The notes beneath the pieces are model-generated. The model ran no database searches. It was not told the origin of the DNA and was given only the letters and a program-made list of their open reading frames with translations. DNA of 64,000 nucleotides from Pampus argenteus. Taxonomy: Eukaryota > Chordata > Actinopteri > Scombriformes > Stromateidae. The stretch covers positions 7,822,001 to 7,886,000 of the forward strand of contig CM072881.1 in NCBI GenBank assembly GCA_036937835.1, given 5' to 3'. Position numbers and translations under genes: made by a program. This document shows, one piece after another, positions 14,235 through 24,031 of this stretch; position 1 is the first letter of the stretch, and every line of letters starts with the position of its first letter.

Positions 14235-14273
<39 letters not shown>

Positions 14274-17200
14274 CCTGATCACCTTCAACCCTTAGCGGCT
14301 GGCACCACAACAGACTCGCCCAGGTAAAATATATCCGCCACGCGCAGATCGAAGGCATCTCTCACTGCAGTACTGTAATGGTTTTTAATATAGAAGCATT
14401 ACCTGGGATAACGGAGTCGATGCAGACGGGAGCGTGGCCTCGCAGTGTGAACCCAAAGGTCTTCTTCCCCCTGTAGACGCGAACGATCCTGAGGACGAAA
14501 TGCGCAAGATTTACACAAGCAGATTTAACTTTTTTCTTTTTACTGGAATCACCCTGCAAAAAAAATAAATAAAGGAGGTTAAGATGTCCACTCAATTACT
14601 TTTCTCATCAATCCACTGCAACCAACTTTTTTAGTTACTTATACTTACTATTCTTTCTAACCAATAGTCTCAAAACCCAAATATTCAGTTTACAATCATA
14701 TGAAACATAGAACAGTGGCAATTTTCCACATTTGAGACAAAGATGACATCATGTAAACGACACACTCATGCTTAACAACAGTTCTGTGAATGGACGGGAA
14801 GGCCAGCTGTCTGTGGATGGAGCGATCGTTCGCTGCTGTTTACAAGGCTGTTTGTACTTCACTGTTGTTTTGATTCGTCACTTCCTGTAGGTGGGAGTCA
14901 GATCAAATGACGCTGTTATTTACTGTTATTGTTCAGTTTTTTCTCACATAATATCAACACGTCTGTCTCTTTTTCAGGAAGTACTCAACATAGAAAAAAA
15001 AAAAAAGAAGCTTTGACATTTTGCTGATGGTGCTTCGTTCTCTATAGATGAAATACATAAGATGTCTATCCACTGCGGGTTGCCATGGAAACGACTCAAA
15101 GTGACTCAAGCAACACTGCCTTGATGTGTAAACAGGGGGGGGAAGACAAAAAAAAATGAAGGGGGAGAGAAAACAGACAAATCTGTTCTTTGATAGCCGT
15201 GAATACTGGCTCTTATGTAAGACGTGCTAAATGCAGATGGGTGGATGGGGTGCTGCGTGTGTGTGTGTGTGTGTGTGAGGGGGTTGTTGGGTGTAATGCT
15301 GTGCAGCCACAAACAGTGACGCAGCATCAGCCTTAAGCGCACTTGACAAACCGAGTGTTTGGGACTCTCAGGCCGCTCAAGGCCTCTCCTGAATCCCGGG
15401 AACTGCACTCCTTAACATACTTTACATATTACATAACAATCCAAAAAAAGGAATCAATCAGCCACCGCTTAATGAAATCCACAGAGAAATCAACAAGCGA
15501 CACATTGTGCAGCAGCTTCAGCAGTGGCCTAAAAAGACAATTGCGAATCTATAGTGATTGACTTTGCGCATATATTATATACCAATAGAATATTTTGTTC
15601 TATATATCTGTCTATTTACTGTGAGGACACATTGTTACACGATACTCTTGAGGGGAGAAAGTATCAGTACGCAGCACAACTTTGCGCCGCTTATCCCACA
15701 TGATGCAACCTCCCACTTAACACAATCACATCTCTGCTATTGTTGTGTGACCTGCCAATAGGGTTACACTTCACATGCTCAGCCATATATCTTCATTTCC
15801 ATATGGATGAAGACAGATCTTGGGATTTGGTCGGTTATCTTGGTGTGGGTGTGACGCCCCTGTGATCCTGCACTTAAATTCATTGTGGTGTTATTAATTG
15901 GGCGGCCGTGTAATCGGTGTGTTTGTGGGTGGAGGATGAGCAGGATTAATGTGTTGAATAGGTGAGGAGCTAGACACGAGCAGATGATTGTTTCAGTTTT
16001 TAAGATGCTAAAGATGGTGTTGAGTACTTTCAAACTCACAGTGATCAGTGTTTCATATACATTTTCATGTGAATAGAACATGCATACAGTAAACTGCACT
16101 TAAAAGAGACTCAAAACTACACCAACAGAAAAACAGCAAACTGGGAGTGATGTGCTCACCTCTGATTGGGCCCGATGGGGGGATGCGCGTGTTTGCCAGA
16201 GATGGACTTCCTCAAGCCCCTGTCTCTCTCCGCCTCACCTCTTCCTCCGGGTTCCCCTCCATCCCTTGGCACTGAGCTGGCCCGTTTGGACCCGTGGTGG
16301 CGCTCAGAGTGGTCCTCGCTCCGACTGCGTCGGATTCTGCTCGTATGTGGCTCGCTGATGCTCTTGCTGCGGCAGAGCTTGTTGATCACGTTCTGGGAGA
16401 CAGCCTCGTCGAAGCGTTGCCGATGCTTCTTGGGAATGAAGATTCTGGCGAACATGGTGGCATGTGAGGAGAATAAGAGGGTGATATTAAGTTTCTGTCC
16501 AGGGTTGCCTCAGAAAAAGAAAAGGGAAAAGGATGAATCTACATCACTGATCCACCTCGATCCATTTTGAAAACATACGGTCCACAAGCAAAGATCTTTG
16601 ATTTCTGGTGAAATTACAGCAGCGAGTCCAACACTCAGCAGCAGCAGAGATTTAAAAGTGACGACCAACTCTGCTGAAATGAGCTTTTACGATCCAAGTC
16701 AGCACTATTTCAATTCAACAGGCTTTCAAGACATTAAAAAAAAAACGAAAAGGCTTTTGACAGACAGGTTAGTGCCGTCCCCGGAGAGGAGAAGTTGAAT
16801 GAGAAGCCAGAGAGAAAAGATATTTCTCTGGAAGAGACAGTGAGGAAACCTTGGTGTCACAGCCTGACTGCTGCAGCATGAGCTCCAGAGCCAGAATACA
16901 GCAAGAGAAAAAGATGTGGGAGTGAGCGAGCATGGGAGTTCTCCTCTGCTATCTCTCTCTCTTTCTCTCTCTCTCTCTCCAGCTACAGTATCTCATTCTC
17001 TCTCTCTCTCTCCTACACTTCCGTCCACGCCTCACCTCTGTGTCACCCTGTCAGTGTGAGCACAGAGCAGGAAGCTGTCATCATCTTGTTGACTTCAGAC
17101 CTTACCAGTTTCCCAGACAAAAGGAACAAATGTGCAGCGTTTTTTTTCGTTTTTTCAGCTTCATGAGGTAAAAGACTAGCGTAATTAACTCTCAAACGTA

Positions 17201-20200
17201 ATCACTCTCACTGCGATCGTAGAAAACAATAAAGAGTCCGGGCCAATCTCATAATATAAAAGCTCAGCTGATGTTTCCAAGCTGACATCATCGGGGTCAT
17301 AGATTAGTTAGGCACATAAGACACAGGCTGTATAGTACTCTCCATGATAACTACACTGGTTTTCATGCGTACATTTCATGAAGTGACCCTTTAAACTGGC
17401 AGAAAATAAGGATTTTAGCTTCACTGGCATGTACCACCTACACCCTTAGTACACCATTTCTACTTGATGCTAAAATATCATCTAATTATAACTTAAATAT
17501 GATAAATATATGGCATAAATCGTTAAAAAAAACATTTCACCATTGTGGGAAATATATTGATAAAAACTCTCATGTCTACATGATAAATATAAAGCTACAG
17601 CCAGGAGACCTTTGCCTACCACAGAGAAAACAATACGTTGTGGTAAGAAACAAACGATATATGTTTTCTGATACCTTACTTTGAGGATTGGCATGATAAA
17701 AACCAGTATTTTCAGAAATCTGGATACGTGTGGACCGTACGTGCTGTTTCGTATGTTCTGCGCTGGCTGTTTATCACTTCGGTGCAGACTGTGAGAATAA
17801 AACAAAACGAGTCGTCCCCCGCGCACAAGGACTCAGTCACTCAGCTGACAAAAGAAAACAAGTTTGCATTCAAGCGATCGGAGCTTCTGCCAAGAGAAAA
17901 GACAACCACACACACACACGCACACACACACACACACACACATAAACACACACAGTTGAATATTATTTATATTATAATCGTTAAAATATTGTTATATGTT
18001 AATTATATAATGATAAAAATCGGATGTGAAAAAAATCAATAGCTGAAAACCACAACAGAAAATGACAGCAGCTGCTCTTCATTCATCATCATGTCAGATT
18101 GTGTACGAGCTGCCTTTTGTTTTTGTTTTGTTTTCCTTTTAACCTGAACCTGATCCTCATACCATTTCCATATTTGTTAAACCACAGTGGCATTAAGATC
18201 CTACTGAGAGTGCAGCCCGATCACAGATTTGCACAAACAACCATTTTGATTCCCACCCACACCCGGTCTGTTCTGTTCTGTTCTGTTCTGACTAGCTGGT
18301 TTCACTGCTGATCTGCAGATCAGATGAATCAGCCGTAAGCAGACAGGGTGTAGCGCCATCCTGTAAAAAAAACAGCACCAAGTTGAAAAATGAGCAACAA
18401 AACGTGCTGATGGAGTCGAGGGAGACAGTTACCATCGCAGGTGTCCGCGAGAAGCTAATTAAGCCGCATGAAAACAACTTTGACACCTAAATACAGTAAT
18501 TAGGACACGCTTCACACACGGAGAGAATGAGATAGAAAGTCCTGGTTCATTTCATTATGTTGTTTAAGCACTTTATAAAAAGGTATTCAGGAAAATATAG
18601 AGCATGCCCAATTCTGGTGGCGCTCTTGCTGTGTGGTGAATAATGAAGTGTTATTTATACGTGGAGCCTAAAGGTCGCATCTTCTGTTCTCAGTGCTCGT
18701 CGTCTGTATGAAGAGCCCATTCTGAAACAAGACCAAGTGTCTACAGGCACACTAGCAGCATGATTAAGCTGTACAGTGGTGCGTCGAGCTAAATGCCAAT
18801 AACAAAAAAAGGTATAATGTTTACCATGTTCACAATCATAGTTTTATGATTGTGAACACACACCCCATAAATATTACAGTTTTCATAAGGATCCTTTAAA
18901 TCTACCTTTTACAGATTGATGTCCCTCACATCACAATTGAGATCTTGGATCAACATCAATATCATTCTTGTGGATAAATCATGTCAGCAACTAATCTTCT
19001 TATATAATACACATTGATAAAGGGAAAAAATGTTAAATATATTTTACTACTAGATGACAGACTGACCAGACTGAATTAAGGTCAAGCACTACCACCACCT
19101 TTACACCAGAACTACACTGCTTTACAATATGCTATGTTACAGATCAGATGAGTAAAAAGTTTCATATTCCATAATATTACAAAAGTATAGAGAATACAGA
19201 AAGAATTCAGAAATTTGTGTTGTTGTTTTTTTTATCTGGTGCCCCCCAGTGGTTGTATTAAAAAAAAAAAACTTTGTGGCAGACTGCAATGCACATCATC
19301 AGCCGTTTCATAGGAGCTCTCCATTCAGCACCACAACAACAACACAAGACAAAAGACCAGCGACGTTATTCTGACAGGCCTCGCCTCGCCTCCTTCTTGA
19401 ATATAATCTTTTCTTTTAATGGCTTCACAGCAGGTCCAGTTTAGTGCCATATGATTAAAAACAGCCAATTAAATGCTTATTAAAGGGGCACTCGCTCCTT
19501 TTTATATAATTAAGATCAGTCATGGGGAGTACTGCTCAGCCTGTCAAACCGTTGTATAAGGTCTTCTGTGCCTGTGGAGGGAAGCTTTCTAAAGCCTGAG
19601 GAAATAACCCTTGTGATGACATCAGGGTTATCTTGATTTTTTTGGCTTGGGACAGTTATTACAAATTAAAAACAGCTGAACTTTTCATCACGGCTACAAC
19701 GTTTAGACTAATATTTCCATCTTTAACGAGCAGCAGATAAAAATGTTGTGCTCTATTGACTTTTTTACATGCACAAAACACTTCTGATCACAACACATGT
19801 TATAGAGTAGTTGCTACATCTCTGTAACAGTGGGTGTCTCGTTTTTAGAACAAATCTGCTCAGTCAAAGATATAGGCCACATATTCTTAGCCTGTCTCTG
19901 CAGATCAGGTTTGAGGTGTACATGTATCTGACTGCAGTATGAGACGATTTTCCCTGAGCACAGACTACAGGCTACAATAAGCAGACTCGTGAGATATAAA
20001 TAAAAGTTCTGTAGTCAATGTAGGTGGAGCAACCCGTACAGATCCTGTGTTTGCTATCTGCGACACTCTGCTATTTGCCGTCTATTCATATCATGGTGTT
20101 AATACATCTCCATCCGTGTGTGTGTGTGTGTGTGTGTAGCCGCTGCTATCAACATTATGCTTTTACAAATGCATGTGTTACATCGGAGCATGCGTAGCCA

Positions 20201-23200
20201 TCTGTTGGAACACCTAATCACAAAAAAAGTTTTCTGCGGCAACTCGTCGAAACTAAATGAGTGCTCCGATTTGACCTCATTTATAGAGAACAGAGATCTA
20301 TAATTATCTGACGGAGGATTGTGGAGGAGGTGGCAAGCAGGGACGAAGGGACAGATTTCTCAAAAGGGAAGAATGACATGCAGAAAACTACGAAAGGAGA
20401 CCTCATTTCAAGTGTCCAGATGTGGCTCAAATTCAGGTGAAAGAGGCTAAACAAAAAAACAAAAAAAATGCCCTGCTTCTCTTCTAACAATGCCAAAAAA
20501 AAAAAGTGAAGTGAAGCACAGTGGTGGGTCACACAGTTAAGGATTAAAAAAATAATGATATGATCATCATCACAGGGTGTCTGGTGTGTGTCCCTGAACT
20601 TGTGAAAAGTAGGTGGTTGAATATTATGCTGGTAAAAAAAAAAGGTCACATCTGATCCACTGTGTACACATGTACATGCTGGATCAATAAGGTTAAGATT
20701 GATGATTGATTATCAATGTTCTGTACTATTGGTATAAGTCATAATGGTGAAGGTTGAGTTTGTTGGTAACAATATGATGCATACATGGACTCACTGAGAC
20801 TCATTCATTGACTGATCAGAGGACAAGGGTGAGCAACGATGATGACCATTCTCTTGAAAAAGCCAACATTCATCTGATTTCTACTAATAAAGATAAATGG
20901 ACTGTGCTGAAATTCACGTGTGTTTCTCATCTCAGCAGTAGGTGCAAACACACTCCAGCACAATATTAGACAGCAGCATTAACACCATAGTGGTTTGTAG
21001 CTTATTCAAACCCACCACGATATACTGTCTGATCTTACAAATCTACAGCTAACAGACATCACACATTACAGAATGCCAAAAGTGTTATTTTCGGAGCAGG
21101 CAGCACAAGCAGATACGTTTAAAAGTGATATTTATGTAATCTGGAAGTCATCATTCAGCTCAAAGCATAAACAAACACAGATACACCCTCAAAACACGTG
21201 GCAAGAGATCACATCCTAAAAACAAGCTGGTGAAAAATACCTTAAAAAACTATACATGGCAACCAGATTTCATAAAACCTCAAGGGAACATATTAGGAAT
21301 GTAAAGATATACTCACCCAAGACAATTCATCGTTTTACCTGCCATCCATAGTTAACAAAAACTAACCTATAAGCTCAAGTTGCACCATCTAGTAGTGTGA
21401 GCAGAATAGCAAGTACACCTACTGCTACAGCATTGCTTCTCTGTGGGGGATACAAGATATGGTGGTGGGACCTCGGCACATGCAGGAGGCTGGCAGCCTT
21501 AACCAAGTGTCGGGGGAAAACGGTCACCGCACAGAGAAAGCAGCTTAATGAGAAGAAAATCCATCAGAGCAAAACACAAAAAGCCCCTCAGAGGGGGAGA
21601 GAGAGCAATGACTGTTGCAAAATGGGTGGAGGACATTACGTTGGAGCGTCCTTCATTATACAAATACCAATGAGGAGTTCTCATTTGACAGTTTTTTGAA
21701 TTATTCATGACCAATTTGAGAAAGAAAAATGCTGTTGGGGGAAAAAAAAAAAAAAACTACACTAACACTACATGCTCTCATACGGCTGGAAACCCTTCTT
21801 ACAAAATATTAATATCATTTAAAAAAAGTTAAAAGTGGTGTAGTGGTGGTTGGTAGCGAGCCAGCGTAGTAAGAGAAAGAGAGGGGGGAGGAAGTGCAAT
21901 CTGTGGACAAACTGTCTGGGGATTTATACGTTGGTGATTTTAGAACAATCAGGTATCTCTGGCTGGCTTCATGGAAACACACCGTCACACAGCTTCAATA
22001 AACCTGTTGGGTGTAGCTCAAGTTTTTTTGTTTTTTTTTAAGGGACTAATGGAAAAGCTGTTTTCATGAAGAGAGTACTTCAACTAAATCTGTCTTTCTC
22101 TAAATCAAGCTTACTGTGGCTCATCATCACATAAACCTTCATGCTGTGAATGCGGTTGATGTTGCCAATACTCATTTGCTGCTAAAAAACTCAAGCGTGT
22201 CAGTTCGGCCTCCTCTGAGACCCTGCAGTTTCAGAAACACAGATGACACTTTAAGTGACTTGAAGAGTCACTGTGGATTTACCTCCGGGGTGGCATATGG
22301 AGCCCACCTAAACCTGAAGTGTAGCTCTAAATAGCAGGCCATTGTAATCCATCCTGTGCCAGAACAGGAAAAGCTTGTATACATGGACATTATGAATTAA
22401 TCCCTGCACATTACTGTATTTTCTATACTGTGTTAAGCAATCCAGTGTAATGTGAGGAAAAAAAAACGTCCGGCCTCTTACCTGATGCTGGAGATGAGCT
22501 GTCGATGCTCATCGGTGGTGAGAATATCCGGCAGGACGGAGGCCAACCAATCGACTCTCTTCTCGGCCGCATACTGCTTCAGCACAGAGAAGAGTCTCTC
22601 TTTCACTTCTGGCTCGTCGCCTAAAATCTGGTCAACCTGATGGACAGCGAACAATGATGTCAGGAGTTTGGGGTAGTCTGAGAACTCAGTAAAGCAGCAT
22701 AGGGGTTGTTGTGAGCTGGTTTTACACTGTGCCAGATGAACTGTCACTCATACCTTCCTGTTGAACTCCAGAGCCTTGTGTTTGCGGTCCTGTCTCGCCC
22801 CGTCTCCTCCCATCTGACTGTCCTCTATGCTGATGCTGTGTTTCTGCCGCGTGCCGAGACACAACACCCCCAGACGGAGCGTCCTCCCCTGTGAGGCCTT
22901 GATAAGCGCCGCGGCTGTTTCGTGCTGCCTGACGGGGATGCCGTTGACCTCCATGACATAATCTCCAGCCCTCAGACCCGCACGGCCGGCTGGGGAGCAA
23001 GGAGAGCAGTCCTCCACCAGCAGGGGGCAGTCTCCCACAATGGTGAACCCGAAACGACCGTCTGGACCTGGTATGATATCCATCTATGATGCAGGAAAAG
23101 AAAAATACGAAATAGTTCCATAAAAGACACAAACAAACCTAAATTTTTCCAGAAACTCCAGAAACCACCCTGACTGTACTCATGACATATAGTTGTACAG

Positions 23201-23495
23201 ACATTAATCTACATATGCAATGATGCGGTGCATTCAAGAGGTGAAACACCTGGTGTATACGGGACACCACTCCAATGCTAGGAGGGATGTTCTTCTGAGT
23301 CTGGGCGATGGTGATGACAGCTTGCGGACCCAGAGTTGACACATTGTGGCCCTCGATCTCCAGGACCTGGTCCCCGGCCTGCAACCCTGCCAAGTGAGCG
23401 CTGCTCCCTTCCTCCACAGACAGGATGTAGCTGGGTCCGGTCCCACCCAGCTGGAAGCCAAAATCCTCAGGCCAGCCTTGGTTGGATGACGGCAT
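1..23495 (-). CDS. grid2ip: Delphilin (glutamate receptor delta-2 interacting protein), 22 coding exons, 3' end beyond the window
   Basis: Delphilin is a postsynaptic scaffold that links the delta-2 glutamate receptor to actin through PDZ and formin-homology domains. I assembled 22 coding exons on the minus strand: 23495-23250, 23083-22754, 22636-22482, 16444-16160, 14488-14403, 12743-12674, 11325-11173, 11050-10895, 9984-9833, 9524-9390, 8682-8597, 8423-8273, 7790-7489, 4624-3893, 3627-3475, 2960-2873, 2203-2126, 1206-1010, 934-779, 692-606, 510-381 and 40-1. All junctions are GT-AG and every phase agrees, giving about 1322 codons before the edge. The order is PDZ, PDZ, harmonin-N-like helical domain, PDZ, second helical domain, linker, proline-rich region, FH2. 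The start ATG lies 8 nt inside an exon with its own acceptor (AG at 23504-23505), so the 5' UTR begins in an unseen exon further right. The encoded start, MPSSNQGWPEDFGF, closely matches the mammalian N-terminus as I recall it. The rest of FH2 and the stop lie left of position 1. Confidence 0.95.
1213..1242. repeat. GGA trinucleotide repeat abutting a grid2ip acceptor
   Basis: About ten GGA units read as CTC/TCC repeats on the minus strand, immediately before CATGCAG and grid2ip exon 18. The repeat supplies the polypyrimidine tract. Confidence 0.9.
2426..2562. repeat. GAGAG pentanucleotide microsatellite
   Basis: About 27 near-perfect GAGAG units lie in the grid2ip intron between exons 16 and 17. 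They are purine-only on the plus strand, so pyrimidine-only in the transcript. Confidence 0.95.
3893..4624 (-). other. grid2ip: grid2ip exon 14: long proline-rich (FH1-like) exon
   Basis: This 732-nt exon (244 codons, phase 0 at both ends) begins MSFQEEQDLGF and ends with QSQQ at the donor GTAACT. It contains polyproline tracts such as HIPPPPTQSPPPPPPFQ and IIPPPPPPPRTLL, plus many Pro/Gln/Ser/His-rich stretches. Such segments in formins bind profilin and SH3 domains (family knowledge). It looks longer than the matching mammalian region, mostly through low-complexity Gln/His/Pro sequence. Base composition is GC-rich compared with the surrounding introns. Confidence 0.92.
4882..6800 (+). mobile_element. 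Decayed LTR retrotransposon inside a grid2ip intron
   Basis: Two direct repeats share ordered blocks: CTCCTTATCTGGTAATA (4900 and 6644) and TACACTCTCATATCTGTTGA onward (about 4965 and 6667). After the left copy, TGGCAACGAGGATGGGA at 5251 looks like a tRNA primer-binding site. Before the right copy, AGGGGGGGAA (6618-6627) is a polypurine tract directly followed by TGT. The internal part is only about 1.4 kb, with broken frames and a possible zinc-knuckle remnant (CDCFICG, near 6418). The right LTR appears internally deleted. The element is non-autonomous and degenerate, and lies between grid2ip exons 13 and 14. Confidence 0.7.
7489..9524 (-). other. grid2ip: grid2ip exons 10-13: linker with conserved phospho-motif-like blocks
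   Basis: The exons are 9524-9390, 8682-8597, 8423-8273 and 7790-7489. The first is arginine/serine-rich (HHRRSSSMRVTGTSYRG) and less conserved. The second encodes GDGTSFPESPNLNH and the third starts MTGVYTELENVYAGK, both matching short conserved blocks of mammalian delphilin. Exon 13 carries RRKKLFTFSRPPRSRDTDKF and then LDALSEQLGHRVTLVDDF, a strongly conserved segment just before the proline-rich region. The exon 10 donor (G|GTACGC) was chosen because only it gives phase 1, as the next exon requires; a rival donor at 9327 would break the frame. Confidence 0.88.
7925..7938 (+). promoter_or_regulatory. RFX X-box-like motif in a grid2ip intron
   Basis: GTTACCATGGCAAC differs by one base from the palindromic X-box GTTGCCATGGCAAC bound by RFX factors. 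It lies in the intron between exons 12 and 13. Confidence 0.4.
9833..11050 (-). other. grid2ip: grid2ip exons 8-9: second harmonin-N-like helical domain
   Basis: Exon 8 (11050-10895, 156 nt) encodes SLQWVAEILPPSIKVHGRTF and then SQQLEHLLTIQERYTVCKSL. Exon 9 (9984-9833, 152 nt) encodes NVDTLIVDVFPVLDTPAKQL and the following WQFIYQLLTYDEQ helix. Conservation with the mammalian sequence is very high here. Amphipathic helices with regular leucines fit the helical module that delphilin shares with whirlin and harmonin. The exon 8 donor is GTGAGT and the exon 9 donor is GTGAGC. Confidence 0.92.
11496..11584. repeat. Long perfect inverted repeat (hairpin) in a grid2ip intron
   Basis: The left arm ending CATAAATCTAACAGTTGT (to 11533) pairs without mismatch with ACAACTGTTAGATTTATG onward (from 11544). 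The arms are about 36 bases with a 10-base loop (GTTATTGGTT). Confidence 0.9.
11964..11994. repeat. CT dinucleotide microsatellite
   Basis: An uninterrupted TC/CT run in the grid2ip intron between exons 6 and 7. Confidence 0.9.
14238..14271. repeat. CA dinucleotide microsatellite
   Basis: An uninterrupted AC run about 130 bases beyond the 3' side of grid2ip exon 5. Other short CA/GT runs occur near 6310, 9533, 9990, 13355, 15258 and 17908. Confidence 0.9.
15079..15092 (+). promoter_or_regulatory. RFX X-box motif in a grid2ip intron
   Basis: GTTGCCATGGAAAC fits the RFX X-box consensus on both half-sites. It lies in the intron between exons 4 and 5, downstream of the possible internal promoter of the short isoform. 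Confidence 0.45.
16160..16455 (-). other. grid2ip: grid2ip exon 4, also a likely first exon of a short isoform
   Basis: As an internal exon it spans 16444-16160: the acceptor follows TTCGCC, and AG from exon 3 plus A completes an arginine before IFIPKKHRQRFDEAVSQ. The same frame stays open upstream to an ATG at 16455, giving MFARIFIPKK. The bases before this ATG read GCCACC, an almost perfect vertebrate initiation context. A short mammalian delphilin form also starts just before the IFIPKKH segment (recalled knowledge). The rest of the exon is arginine/serine-rich (IRRSRSEDHSERHH), typical of a disordered linker ahead of the third PDZ domain. The donor is GTGAGC. Confidence 0.85.
16445..22481 (-). 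other. grid2ip: grid2ip intron 3 (about 6.0 kb)
   Basis: This is the longest intron of the gene. I see no exon with supporting splice sites inside it. It is AT-rich and holds simple repeats: TC runs near 16965-17012, CA near 17908-17952 and GT near 20118-20138. It also contains a small perfect hairpin (18828-18840 paired with 18845-18857, 4-nt loop). If the ATG at 16455 is used, the promoter of the short isoform should lie at the low-coordinate end of this intron, upstream of 16455 on the minus strand. Confidence 0.6.
22482..23495 (-). other. grid2ip: grid2ip coding exons 1-3: PDZ1, PDZ2 and first helical domain
   Basis: Exon 1 (23495-23250, 82 codons) is a PDZ domain with the carboxylate-binding loop at EDFGFQLGG. 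Exon 2 (23083-22754, 110 codons) is a second complete PDZ domain: GRFGFTIVG loop, then GLRAGDYVMEVNG and a closing strand RTLRLGVL, ending in a basic stretch RQDRKHKALEFNRK. Exon 3 (22636-22482) encodes VDQILGDEPEVKERLFSVLK and onward, a helical module like the harmonin N-terminal domain. Exons 1 and 2 are in phase 0; exon 3 ends in phase 2. I recall the mammalian protein being annotated with only one PDZ before this helical module, so the second PDZ may be a lineage difference. Confidence 0.93.
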
Positions 23496-23503
23496 GCTGA
23501 GGA

Positions 23504-23995
23504 CTGGAATGATGGGAGGGTAGTGAGTGAGGAGGGAGAAAAAAAATGGAAGTAAGATTGTAGGACGGGGGGGGAAAAGTCCTGCACTACAATCTCTAAC
23601 ACACTTTGCAGCTTCACCGAAGAGACAGTATGCTAAAACAAAAAAAACAAAAAAAAAAATTGAAGAAAATGACACAAATACATTCAAACACAAAAACTTA
23701 CCCACAACAGCCAATGCACTCAAGTCTACAGACATTGCGGAAGAAACCTTGCATCAAATAATCCTTTGCATATTTTAAGAAATACAATCAGAGATACATC
23801 TGTGGCTCTTCTATCTCCTGCTCTCTCCTGTGTCTCAAGTTGTACTATCAAGTGCGGCTCTGTAACCCTCTACCCTGAACCGTGACACACTCAGCGGTCC
23901 CTGACCTGGTTCACAAACTCCAAAGCAGCCAATCGAATTAAGGCATCACAGAGATTGTGACCTTAATTAGCTCGAGAGACAAAAGTTCCTGCAGC

Positions 23996-24031
<36 letters not shown>

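Larger units (their letters stand above)
11173..14488 (-). other. grid2ip: grid2ip exons 5-7: third PDZ domain
   Basis: Exon 5 (14488-14403) encodes IVRVYRGKKTFGFTLRGH, the first strand and binding loop of a PDZ domain. Exon 6 (12743-12674) encodes SPAEECGLKPGDRILFLNG. Exon 7 (11325-11173) encodes NCSHEKVVSMLQGSGAMPTL, then an acidic, Ser/Pro-rich tail. Phases run 2-1-2-2, so the domain is split over three exons. This is the PDZ that corresponds to the second PDZ annotated in the mammalian protein. The introns hold no other gene: the one between exons 4 and 5 has a perfect RFX-type motif at 15079, and the one between exons 6 and 7 has a long perfect hairpin near 11.5 kb. Confidence 0.92.

Noticed and set aside
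14238..14271. CA repeats considered as a CRISPR-like array
   Set aside because: These are dinucleotide microsatellites in eukaryotic DNA, with no spacer-repeat structure.
14362..14595. Extended grid2ip exon 5 starting at GGTGATTCC after TTTTTTTTGCAG
   Set aside because: The junction AG|G before ATCGTTCGC gives the conserved R-(I/T)VRVY sequence; the longer version would add an unconserved, lysine-rich stretch.
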